Of a stretch of DNA of 42,160 nucleotides, positions 1 through 6,984 are shown piece by piece. The number at the start of each line of letters is the position of its first letter. Within the stretch, counting starts at the first letter, position 1. Origin of the DNA: Actinomycetota bacterium (GTDB lineage: Bacteria; Actinomycetota; Actinomycetes; Nanopelagicales; Nanopelagicaceae); contig CANCSL010000004.1 in assembly GCA_947380835.1 (NCBI GenBank), positions 1 through 42,160 of the forward strand, read 5' to 3'. A program made the position numbers and the translations under genes. Below the pieces are notes generated by a model, which ran no database searches, was not told the origin of the DNA, and saw nothing but the letters and a program-made list of their open reading frames with translations.

Positions 1-599
1 TTTGCTGGTTCGGTGTAGTAGAAATCGCTAACCATGCCGTCATCATCCAGTACAAAACTGGTAACTGAGGCCAAAGTGCACTCGCGCTTCCTGGGATCGT
101 GCAACATGCTCCGGCCCTCGACTTGCGAGCGCAAAATCCAAATCGGTAATTGATGAGATACACAGAGGGCATCTTTTCCGCCGGCGGCATCACGAGCGGC
201 AAAGAGGGCACCAAGCATGCGATTTATTTGCTGGTCATAAGGTTCGCCCCACGAAGGCTTCCAGGGGTTGTAGAGAAACTTCCACGAGCGGGGATGGCGC
301 AGGACGCCACTGCCAAATTCGAACTTTTGGCCTTCAAAGATATTGGTCGCCTCGATCAAGCGGTCTTCGGTAATTATGGGCAGGCCGTGGGCGGCAGCCA
401 CGGGAGCGGCGGTCTCCTGCGCGCGCTGCAGCGGGGAGGCCAAAATGGCGCCCAAATCTAGGGAAGTCGACCATTCGGCCACGGTTTTGGCCATTTCCTG
501 GCCCCGATCTGACAGGCGCCAGCCTGGCTGGCGGCCGTAGAGGATCTTCTCGGGATTTTCGACCTCTCCATGGCGGAGAAAGTGGATTGTGGCGCTCAT
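1..599 (-). CDS. Histidine phosphatase family protein (phosphoglycerate mutase-like), 3' end cut by window edge
   Basis: This open frame starts at an ATG at 599 and runs off the left edge without a stop, giving 199 complete codons. The N-terminus carries the branch-2 histidine phosphatase signature LRHGE (R9, H10, G11, where H10 would be the phosphorylated residue), followed by a GWRLSDRG segment, then SPLQRAQETA and a late CVSHQLPIW segment with the second catalytic histidine. These mark a cytosolic phosphomonoesterase or mutase of the broad PhoE/GpmB-like family; the substrate cannot be read from sequence. It diverges from the HAD phosphatase gene at 651. No Shine-Dalgarno is seen, but a TATAGT box lies 7 nt upstream of the ATG. 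In actinobacteria such a gene often heads a cytochrome c biogenesis cluster (from memory), which would lie outside the window. Confidence 0.9.
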   Translation of the reverse strand, partial: MSATIHFLRHGEVENPEKILYGRQPGWRLSDRGQEMAKTVAEWSTSLDLGAILASPLQRAQETAAPVAAAHGLPIITEDRLIEATNIFEGQKFEFGSGVLRHPRSWKFLYNPWKPSWGEPYDQQINRMLGALFAARDAAGGKDALCVSHQLPIWILRSQVEGRSMLHDPRKRECTLASVTSFVLDDDGMVSDFYYTEPA

Positions 600-606
600 G
601 GCGGTA

Positions 607-612
607 ACTATA
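607..612 (-). promoter_or_regulatory. Predicted -10 box (TATAGT), leaderless start
   Basis: TATAGT on the minus strand ends 7 nt before the ATG of the histidine phosphatase. Transcription would start at or next to the start codon. No clear -35 hexamer was found. Confidence 0.5.
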
Positions 613-638
613 AAGGAGCCCTTCCCCCAGCGCTTCGC

Positions 639-644
639 TAGGGT
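639..644 (+). promoter_or_regulatory. Predicted -10 box (TAGGGT), leaderless start
   Basis: TAGGGT ends 6 nt before the ATG at 651 and no ribosome-binding site is present. It is divergent from the TATAGT box at 607-612. Confidence 0.45.
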
Positions 645-650
645 TGCGAT

Positions 651-1421
651 ATGGCACTCACCCCCAAGCGAGCTGCCTTCTTTGATGTCGATAACACGAT
701 CCTGCGTGGATCGAGCCTTTTCTTCCTAGGCCGGGGCATGTACCAAAGAGGGTTCTTCACTAAACGCGAGATTTCGGCCTTTGTGCTGGCCAATCTGCGT
801 TACCGCCTGACGGGCAAAGAGAATAAAGAGGAAATTGCCAAGATTCAGAGCGCTGCCTGCGACTTTATTGGTGGCCACGATGTGAAAGAGATCGAAACTA
901 TCGGGCTAGAGATTTACGACGAATTCGTCTCGCCGGCGCTGTGGCAAGGCACTATTGAAATCGCTCAAGAGCATCTAGATAAGGGCGAAGAGGTTTGGCT
1001 GGTCACCGCGACCCCGATGGATATGGCCAACCTGATCGCCAAGAGATTGGGCTTCACCGGTGCCCTCGGCACCAAAGCTGAAATTATTGATGGCAAGTAC
1101 ACCGGAAAGATGATCGGCGCCCTGCTGCACGGCAAAGAGAAGGCCGTCGCAATTCGGACACTCGCAGAAGCGCACGGAATCGATCTCGCACAGTCTTTTG
1201 CATATTCCGACAGCCATCACGACATTCCCCTGCTCACAGCCGTTGGCCACCCCCGAGCTATCAATCCAGATGCTCTCTTACAAATTCGCGCCATCAGGGA
1301 CAATTGGCCAATTCATGAATTTAGACGCGCTCGTGCGCTCTCAAGATTGTTAGGGCCAACTATTGGAGTGCTCGGCGCAATTGGAACGCTCTTCTCACCA
1401 CGCGGGCGAGGCAAGCGCTAG
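651..1421 (+). CDS. HAD-IB family phosphatase (SerB-like)
   Basis: This 256-residue protein is a haloacid-dehalogenase superfamily phosphatase. Motif I is FFDVDNT with nucleophile D12 and acid/base D14. A helical cap follows, then the motif II region WLVTATP, and a late metal-binding motif YSDSHHDIPLL, where S stands in the usual GD position. It resembles the actinobacterial SerB1-type HAD-IB proteins, which are related to phosphoserine phosphatases; phosphoserine is possible as substrate but unproven. A basic, hydrophobic C-terminal tail (about residues 232-256) might touch the membrane. The start at 651 is supported by a -10 box 6 nt upstream and by motif I lying close to the N-terminus. 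It is followed at 63 nt by the helicase-associated gene. HAD-IB, glutaredoxin-like and proC genes being near each other matches the mycobacterial neighbourhood as I remember it. Confidence 0.9.
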   Translation: MALTPKRAAFFDVDNTILRGSSLFFLGRGMYQRGFFTKREISAFVLANLRYRLTGKENKEEIAKIQSAACDFIGGHDVKEIETIGLEIYDEFVSPALWQGTIEIAQEHLDKGEEVWLVTATPMDMANLIAKRLGFTGALGTKAEIIDGKYTGKMIGALLHGKEKAVAIRTLAEAHGIDLAQSFAYSDSHHDIPLLTAVGHPRAINPDALLQIRAIRDNWPIHEFRRARALSRLLGPTIGVLGAIGTLFSPRGRGKR

Positions 1422-1484
1422 AAAGTTGCTTGATTTATAGCGAAAGAGGCGCACTTCACCTTACCTCTGTAATGTAGACCAGTT

Positions 1485-3641
1485 ATGTCTGCCATCTCCT
1501 TTGCCGAAGAGCTACGCGCTCGTGATGATGCGGCCATCGCTGACCTCTTTTCAGCACGCCCTGACTTACTGAGCCCAGTTCCGACCGATCTTTCGGCCTT
1601 GGCCGCTCGAGCTAATTCAATTCCAAGTTTGATGCGTGCTCTCGAAGGGCTTAATCGTTGGCAACACGACGTCTTAATTGCCGCCTCCTCTCTGCCTGAA
1701 CCTTTTACGGTCAAAGACCTAGTTGCCATAACTGATGAATCTGCAACCTTTGCCATTAATGATTTGTGGACCCGCGCTCTTCTTTATAAGGATGGCGAAA
1801 AGAAATATCGGCTGCCGGGAAATATGCGAACCATGTTGGGCGATGAACCTGCCGGACTCGGTCCTCACACCATCCGAGTTATCAATCTCGATGATTTAAA
1901 GAAAGCTCCTAAAGCATCTCTGGATGTCCTTTCGCGTTTGGTTTGGGGTCCACCTCGTGGACAGATCGGCGCAACTAAGAAACCTGGCGCTGCCATTGGT
2001 TGGCTTTTGGAAAACAACTTCTTGCAAGCCGTGGATTCCCACACCGTGGTTCTTCCTCGAGAAGTTGGAATGCATCTTCGTGGCGGAAAGATCTTTGCCC
2101 AAATTTCCAATACCTCTCCAGAAATATCTGGTGCTACGCGCAAGCAAAAAGAAGTAGACCGTGCTGCAATTGCCAATATTTCAACGCTGTTGCGTTGGGT
2201 GGAAGAACTCGCTCACAACTGGTCCGATGAGCCCCCAGTCGCGCTTCGCTCTGGCGGTCTTGGTGTTCGCGATTTAAAACGTTCAGCCGAGCATCTCGGA
2301 GTGGATGAAAATTGCGCCGGATTTGTAGCAGAAATTCTTTATCTAGCCGGCCTGGTTGTTATTGACAGTGACGATCAGATTTTGCCAACTAATGCCTTTG
2401 ATCTTTGGTTAACCAAAAGCCATGAAGATCGCTGGCAAGGTTTGGTTTCCTTGTGGCTAGAAACTTCTCGCGTCAGCGGGTTAATTGGCAAACTAGAAAG
2501 CAAAAATATTGCACCGCTTGGTCCCGAGTTGGATAGAACGGGCATCTCGAGCACGCGCAAAACCATTCTCAATATTCTTAATACGCACCGCGAGATTGAT
2601 GCCAGCCTGGCCTCAATAACCAATCTCTCTCAATGGCTCAGTCCGCAACGACACAACGCCGAATTTATCGAGTGGTCACTTCGCGAAGCAGAATGGTTGG
2701 GCTTAACCGGGCAGGGCGCTATTTCCTCTTTTGCCGTAGCCATACTCGAAGGAAACGCAAAACTTGGCGTAGAAGATGCGCTCCCCAAACCTATTGATCA
2801 CATTTTGATTCAGGCCGACAACAGCGCAATTGCACCTGGCCCACTCACGTTAGAACTTGCAAACATGATTGGCACGATTGCCGATATCGAAAGTCGCGGC
2901 GGTGCAACTGTTTATAGATTTAGCGAAGGATCAATCAGACGCGGTCTTGATCATGGTCAAACTGGCGATCAGATAAAAGATTTCCTTAAGAAAACTTCAA
3001 AGACGCCAATGCCGCAGCCTTTGGAATACCTCATCAACGACGTTGCTAAGCGACATGGACGTCTACGAGTTGGTCACGCAAATTGCTATCTTCGTTGTGA
3101 AGACGAAGGCGTTATTCAACAGATCATGCATGACAAGCGATGCGAGCCATTGCGTCTGCGCAAATTAGCGCCGCAAGTGATCATCTCTGAACTCGAAATG
3201 AATGATGTCTTGATGGGATTGCGTGAGGCCGGCTATTTACCTGCAATTGAAAATGCCACAGGAATATTAGTTATGCAGCCAGCGACCAGAAGGGCAAAGT
3301 CACGGCCGCGCCCTCCGCGAGTAATTAGCGAAATTGGCCGCCCCAGCGAAATCATTATTCAATCAGCCGTTCGCGCCCTTCGAGCCGGAGAAAAAGCCAG
3401 CGCTCATAAGCCACGCGACATTCCGCGCACGACCGCCAATGAGACTCTGGATTTACTTAATCAATACATCGAAGAGCAGGCCAGCCTGACTATTGGCTAC
3501 GCCGACACAAATGGCGGGGTTTCCAATCGCCTGATCGATCCCATCTCGATCTCGCTTGGCACCTTGCTGGCACGCGATCATGCCACTGGCGAACTTCAAC
3601 ATTTCCGTATTCCACGGATTACTGGCGTAAGCCCAGCGTGA
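1485..3641 (+). CDS. Helicase-associated domain protein (XPB/Ssl2 N-terminal-like, with WYL-like C-terminus)
   Basis: This 718-residue soluble protein has no Walker motif. It resembles the large actinobacterial helicase-associated proteins (Helicase_C_3 / XPB-Ssl2 N-terminal family), usually encoded next to the XPB helicase. The N-terminal 100 residues have an ALEGLNRWQHDVLIAAS segment typical of the family. Residues around 440-560 form the conserved domain (KPIDHILIQADNSAIAPG onward). The last 50 or so residues (EEQASLTIGYADTNGGVS onward, ending in FRIPRI) look like a degenerate WYL fold. The role is unknown; a DNA-repair or remodelling partner of XPB is the natural inference from linkage. 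Here the pair is split by an M20 peptidase gene. The start at 1485 follows a TAATGT box 9 nt upstream, without a ribosome-binding site. Confidence 0.87.
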   Translation: MSAISFAEELRARDDAAIADLFSARPDLLSPVPTDLSALAARANSIPSLMRALEGLNRWQHDVLIAASSLPEPFTVKDLVAITDESATFAINDLWTRALLYKDGEKKYRLPGNMRTMLGDEPAGLGPHTIRVINLDDLKKAPKASLDVLSRLVWGPPRGQIGATKKPGAAIGWLLENNFLQAVDSHTVVLPREVGMHLRGGKIFAQISNTSPEISGATRKQKEVDRAAIANISTLLRWVEELAHNWSDEPPVALRSGGLGVRDLKRSAEHLGVDENCAGFVAEILYLAGLVVIDSDDQILPTNAFDLWLTKSHEDRWQGLVSLWLETSRVSGLIGKLESKNIAPLGPELDRTGISSTRKTILNILNTHREIDASLASITNLSQWLSPQRHNAEFIEWSLREAEWLGLTGQGAISSFAVAILEGNAKLGVEDALPKPIDHILIQADNSAIAPGPLTLELANMIGTIADIESRGGATVYRFSEGSIRRGLDHGQTGDQIKDFLKKTSKTPMPQPLEYLINDVAKRHGRLRVGHANCYLRCEDEGVIQQIMHDKRCEPLRLRKLAPQVIISELEMNDVLMGLREAGYLPAIENATGILVMQPATRRAKSRPRPPRVISEIGRPSEIIIQSAVRALRAGEKASAHKPRDIPRTTANETLDLLNQYIEEQASLTIGYADTNGGVSNRLIDPISISLGTLLARDHATGELQHFRIPRITGVSPA

Positions 3642-3683
3642 AGTGACCCTCATGAAAACCTTGAAGTAAGGCAGAATTAACCC

Positions 3684-4760
3684 GTGACCTTCTTAGTTGA
3701 TCTGAAATCTCTGGTTGAGTGCGAATCTCCCAGCGACGATTTGGCCGCCTGTACGGCGGTTATCGAACTGGCCGCACAAATTGCCGAACTTCGGTTGGGT
3801 ACCCCCGGAAAGATATTTCAAGAGAAAGGTCGACCAGTATTTTGGTGGGGCGCCGATACCCCAGAGGTTGTTTTACTTGCCCACTTAGATACGGTCTGGC
3901 CGATCGGGTCCTTTCAACCAACCTGGAAAATTACTGGCGATGAGTTATCAGGGCCTGGCACATTCGATATGAAAGTTGGCTTCTTGCAAGCCCTGTACGC
4001 CATTATCGATATTCCAGACGTTGCCCGCAAAGTTGCCATTATCGCCACCACAGATGAAGAGCTCGGTAGCCAAACCTCAAAAGAATTGATTCAAAAAGTG
4101 GCGGCCACTTCTAAAGCGGTTTTGGTACTTGAAGCCGCAGTCGATGGAAAAGTGAAAACTGGGCGCAAAGGAACTGCCATGTACCGAATCTCGGTTACCG
4201 GCAGGGCTGCTCACGCTGGCCTGGAGCCAGAAAAAGGAATTAACGCGACTGCTGAAATTGCCGCAATTGTTATTCAGGTCCTTCAACTTGAAAATCCTGA
4301 AACTGGCACGACCGTAGTTCCTACAACAATGTCATCGGGTACAACCACTAATACGGTTCCTGCTCTGGCGACATTAGATGTCGATATCCGCTCTTTTTCT
4401 AAAGATGAACTCATTCGAGTAGATGAAGCAATCCATTCATTGAGCGCCCAGCACCCCGAAGCCTCAATAAATATTTCTGGCGGAATCAATCGCCCACCTC
4501 TGGAACTCTCTTCCACCTTAGATCTTTACAATCGGCTAGAACTAGTTGCAGCCGCTATCGGAATGGAACCCATTGGTCACGCTGCAGTTGGTGGCGCCAG
4601 CGACGGCAACTTTGCGGCCGCTGCCGGTGCAAAAGTTCTGGATGGTCTTGGTGCCGTTGGAGCCGGAGCCCACGCCCCACACGAGCATGTTCTTTTATCG
4701 TCGATTCCGCATCGAATCACACTCCTCAACGCATTTATTAAGGAACTCATTCGTGACTGA
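3684..4760 (+). CDS. M20 family metallopeptidase (CPG2/ArgE-like)
   Basis: This 358-residue cytosolic zinc peptidase of clan MH starts at a GTG. The metal and catalytic residues are visible: AHLDTVW (H67, D69), GTFDMKVG (bridging D95), and TTDEELGS (E125 catalytic, E126 ligand). A dimerisation domain follows around residues 165-275 (GRAAHAGLEPEKG). The C-terminus carries the final ligand region AHAPHEHV. Members hydrolyse N-acyl or peptide bonds; the glutamate carboxypeptidase (CPG2) subgroup fits best, but the substrate is not decided. Its end overlaps the XPB start by 8 bases, so the two are probably co-translated. No Shine-Dalgarno is evident; CAGAAT 6 nt before the GTG is a weak -10 candidate. 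An M20 gene inside the helicase pair is unusual in my experience. Confidence 0.92.
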   Translation: MTFLVDLKSLVECESPSDDLAACTAVIELAAQIAELRLGTPGKIFQEKGRPVFWWGADTPEVVLLAHLDTVWPIGSFQPTWKITGDELSGPGTFDMKVGFLQALYAIIDIPDVARKVAIIATTDEELGSQTSKELIQKVAATSKAVLVLEAAVDGKVKTGRKGTAMYRISVTGRAAHAGLEPEKGINATAEIAAIVIQVLQLENPETGTTVVPTTMSSGTTTNTVPALATLDVDIRSFSKDELIRVDEAIHSLSAQHPEASINISGGINRPPLELSSTLDLYNRLELVAAAIGMEPIGHAAVGGASDGNFAAAAGAKVLDGLGAVGAGAHAPHEHVLLSSIPHRITLLNAFIKELIRD

Positions 4761-6399
4761 TGGCCCGCTGATTGTCCAAAGCGATAAGACTTTACTTCTC
4801 GATATTGATCATCCACTCTCCGATGAATGTCGTCGAGCAATTGCATCTTTTGCTGAACTCGAAAAATCCCCCGAGCATATTCACACGTATCGACTGACTC
4901 CTCTGGGTTTGTGGAATGCGCGAGCCGCGGGCCATGATGCCGAGCAAGTTATTGACACCCTTTTGAAATATTCTCGGTATGCAGTCCCGCATGCACTTCT
5001 TGTAGATGTTGCCGACACCATGTCCCGCTACGGCCGGCTTCGCTTAGAAGCTCACCCGGTACACGGCCTGACGCTGGTATCCAATGATCCAGCCGTACTT
5101 CGCGAAGTAACGCGCGGAAAGAAAGTCGCGCCTATGTTGGGGTTACAGCTCGATGAGGAAACCATTGTGGTCCACCCGGGACAACGTGGATTTCTCAAGC
5201 AGGCGTTGCTGAAACTGGGTTGGCCAGCCGAGGATTTTGCAGGATATGTTGATGGCGAACACCACGAAATTGCCCTAAAACAAGAGGGTTGGTCGATTCG
5301 AAAGTATCAAGAACTTGCTGCCGAGGGATTCTGGCACGGAGGCTCAGGAGTCGTCGTTCTTCCTTGCGGAGCGGGTAAAACCATCGTTGGCGCCGCTGCA
5401 ATGGCTCATGCCAAAGCGACAACGCTGATTTTGGTTACCAATACAGTTGCAGCCAGACAGTGGCGCGATGAACTTCTTCGCCGAACCACGTTGCATGAAG
5501 ATGAAATCGGCGAGTATTCCGGAGCCAAGAAAGAGATTCGGCCAGTCACCATTGCTACTTATCAAGTCATGACCACGCGCAAACAAGGCGTGTACTCCCA
5601 CCTAGATCTTTTCGACGCTATCGACTGGGGACTCATTATTTACGATGAGGTTCACTTGTTGCCGGCGCCTATCTTCCGTTTCACTGCCGATATTCAATCC
5701 AGACGTCGTTTGGGCTTAACTGCAACGTTAGTTCGTGAAGATGGAATGGAGGGCGAAGTTTTCTCCCTCATCGGTCCTAAACGTTTTGACGTTCCTTGGA
5801 AAGAAATTGAAGCTCAGGGTTATATAGCTCCAGCCGATTGCGTTGAAGTTCGCGTAACTCTTACTGATGCCGAAAGACTTAATTACGCAACTGCCGAGCC
5901 AGAAGAGCGTTATCGCTTCTGTGCGACAACGGTGACAAAACGTAAGGTCGCTTTAGCGCTTGCCGAACAACATAAAGATGATCAGGTTCTCATTATTGGT
6001 CAATACCTAGATCAGTTAGATGCGCTGGGCGAAGAACTCGGAGTTCCTGTAATTAAAGGCGACACCCCCGTTAAAGAGCGCGAACGGCTTTTTAATCTGT
6101 ATCGCGAAGGTGAAATTAAATGTCTTGTAGTTTCTAAAGTTGCAAACTTCTCGATTGACCTTCCCGAAGCGACCATTGCTATTCAGGTTTCCGGAACCTT
6201 CGGTTCGCGACAAGAGGAAGCGCAAAGATTAGGTCGTATTCTGCGACCCAAGGCAGATGGCAGAGGTGCGCGCTTTTATTCACTAGTAGCCAGAGACACT
6301 GTTGATCAAGATTTTGCGCAAAACCGTCAGCGCTTCTTGGCTGAACAAGGTTATGCCTACCGAATCATCGATGCAGATGATGTCTTTAATCAGAGTTGA
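4753..6399 (+). CDS. DNA repair helicase XPB (ERCC3-like)
   Basis: This superfamily 2 DNA helicase of the bacterial XPB family is a 3'-5' translocase (family knowledge). A GTG at 4753 gives 548 residues beginning VTDGPLIVQSDKTLLLDID, the conserved N-terminus of actinobacterial XPB. The open frame continues upstream to 4546, but that stretch lies inside the M20 gene and has no family resemblance. Walker A is PCGAGKT at residues 204-210. The DEAH-type box is DEVH at 298-301. Motif III is GLTATLVRED, and motif VI lies in EEAQRLGRILRP. The RED motif of XPB (R-E-D) is present in that LVRED stretch. The start overlaps the M20 stop by 8 bases. The 3' end overlaps the convergent glutaredoxin-like gene by 10 bases. 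The biological role of bacterial XPB remains uncertain. Confidence 0.94.
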   Translation: MTDGPLIVQSDKTLLLDIDHPLSDECRRAIASFAELEKSPEHIHTYRLTPLGLWNARAAGHDAEQVIDTLLKYSRYAVPHALLVDVADTMSRYGRLRLEAHPVHGLTLVSNDPAVLREVTRGKKVAPMLGLQLDEETIVVHPGQRGFLKQALLKLGWPAEDFAGYVDGEHHEIALKQEGWSIRKYQELAAEGFWHGGSGVVVLPCGAGKTIVGAAAMAHAKATTLILVTNTVAARQWRDELLRRTTLHEDEIGEYSGAKKEIRPVTIATYQVMTTRKQGVYSHLDLFDAIDWGLIIYDEVHLLPAPIFRFTADIQSRRRLGLTATLVREDGMEGEVFSLIGPKRFDVPWKEIEAQGYIAPADCVEVRVTLTDAERLNYATAEPEERYRFCATTVTKRKVALALAEQHKDDQVLIIGQYLDQLDALGEELGVPVIKGDTPVKERERLFNLYREGEIKCLVVSKVANFSIDLPEATIAIQVSGTFGSRQEEAQRLGRILRPKADGRGARFYSLVARDTVDQDFAQNRQRFLAEQGYAYRIIDADDVFNQS

Positions 6400-6629
6400 T
6401 CTAGAGCCGCTTTAAATCTAACGGGGTCGATGCGCCAATAGTCATGGTGTTGGCCGTTGATCAAGGTGACCGGAATCTGTTCGCCATATTTTTTTTCTAG
6501 TTCTGCATCGCCATCAATCAAGAGGACTTGAAGTTCAAAGGCTTTTTCTTTTCGAATCTCTTCGAGTTGATCCACTACGACATGACAGAGGTGGCAACCA
6601 GTCCTTGAGTAAACAGTTACTTCGATCAT
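6390..6629 (-). CDS. Glutaredoxin-like protein
   Basis: This 79-residue thioredoxin-fold protein begins MIEVTVYSRTGCHLCH with a C12-x-x-C15 active site. It has the cis-proline region IPVTLING and ends after YWRIDPVRF. It belongs to the short glutaredoxin family (DUF836-type) common in actinobacteria, often near hemA and HAD-IB phosphatase genes. The expected role is cytosolic disulfide exchange; the partner is unknown. It overlaps the upstream small gene by 4 bases (ATGA), indicating co-translation. Its 3' end overlaps the XPB gene tail to tail by 10 bases. Confidence 0.87.
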   Translation of the reverse strand: MIEVTVYSRTGCHLCHVVVDQLEEIRKEKAFELQVLLIDGDAELEKKYGEQIPVTLINGQHHDYWRIDPVRFKAALDQL

Positions 6630-6949
6630 TTCTTGAAGATCCGCTCTGAAAACTCAGTAAGCACCAAATTCACATCGCCCTTGGCTTTGCGTAGATGCTC
6701 TTCGAATTCTTTGAGAGAGGCGGTAATGGTTGTTTCGGTGATGGTTCCGACTAACGGCCCAAACCGATCCGCCAAGAGGTTATGGGCTAGTCGCGAAATC
6801 GACTGGGCCAGCTCCTCACGAGCTTCATCCAAGGTGGGTTCTGCTTTCTTCTCGCTCAAGAGGCCAACCGAGGGTCGTTCGCGCTTTGCCCGTAGGTAAC
6901 TTTCCTGTGCTCTTGCTGAAAGTTTGGCTTTGATCGGAGTAGAAGGCAT
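6626..6949 (-). CDS. Small uncharacterised protein co-translated with the glutaredoxin-like gene
   Basis: This 107-residue soluble, charged protein was not recognised. Residues 1-45 are basic and probably disordered (KAKLSARAQESYLRAKRER). Residues 50-105 are predicted amphipathic helices (EAREELAQSISRLAHNLLA, then TASLKEFEEHLRKAKGD). There are no cysteines and no signal peptide. A GAGAGG Shine-Dalgarno lies 8 nt before the ATG, which supports this start. The 4-base overlap with the glutaredoxin-like gene shows they are one transcription unit. It diverges from the secreted peptidase gene at 6985 with 35 bases between the starts. The frame looks genuinely coding because it has a ribosome-binding site, a coupled downstream gene and no competing frame. 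No function is proposed. Confidence 0.72.
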   Translation of the reverse strand: MPSTPIKAKLSARAQESYLRAKRERPSVGLLSEKKAEPTLDEAREELAQSISRLAHNLLADRFGPLVGTITETTITASLKEFEEHLRKAKGDVNLVLTEFSERIFKK

Positions 6950-6970
6950 ACGCGTATCCTCTCAGACTGC

Positions 6971-6976
6971 TAGCGT
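6971..6976 (+). promoter_or_regulatory. Predicted -10 box (TAGCGT), leaderless start
   Basis: TAGCGT ends 8 nt before the GTG at 6985. No Shine-Dalgarno precedes that start. Confidence 0.4.
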
Positions 6977-6984
6977 CGTCCGCT

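Noticed and set aside
629..640. Small inverted repeat AGCG-CTT-CGCT before the HAD gene
   Set aside because: A 4-base stem is expected by chance, and it merely overlaps the predicted -10 box.
4546..4752. N-terminal extension of the XPB frame
   Set aside because: It lies wholly within the M20 coding sequence and lacks family resemblance. The conserved XPB N-terminus begins at the GTG at 4753.
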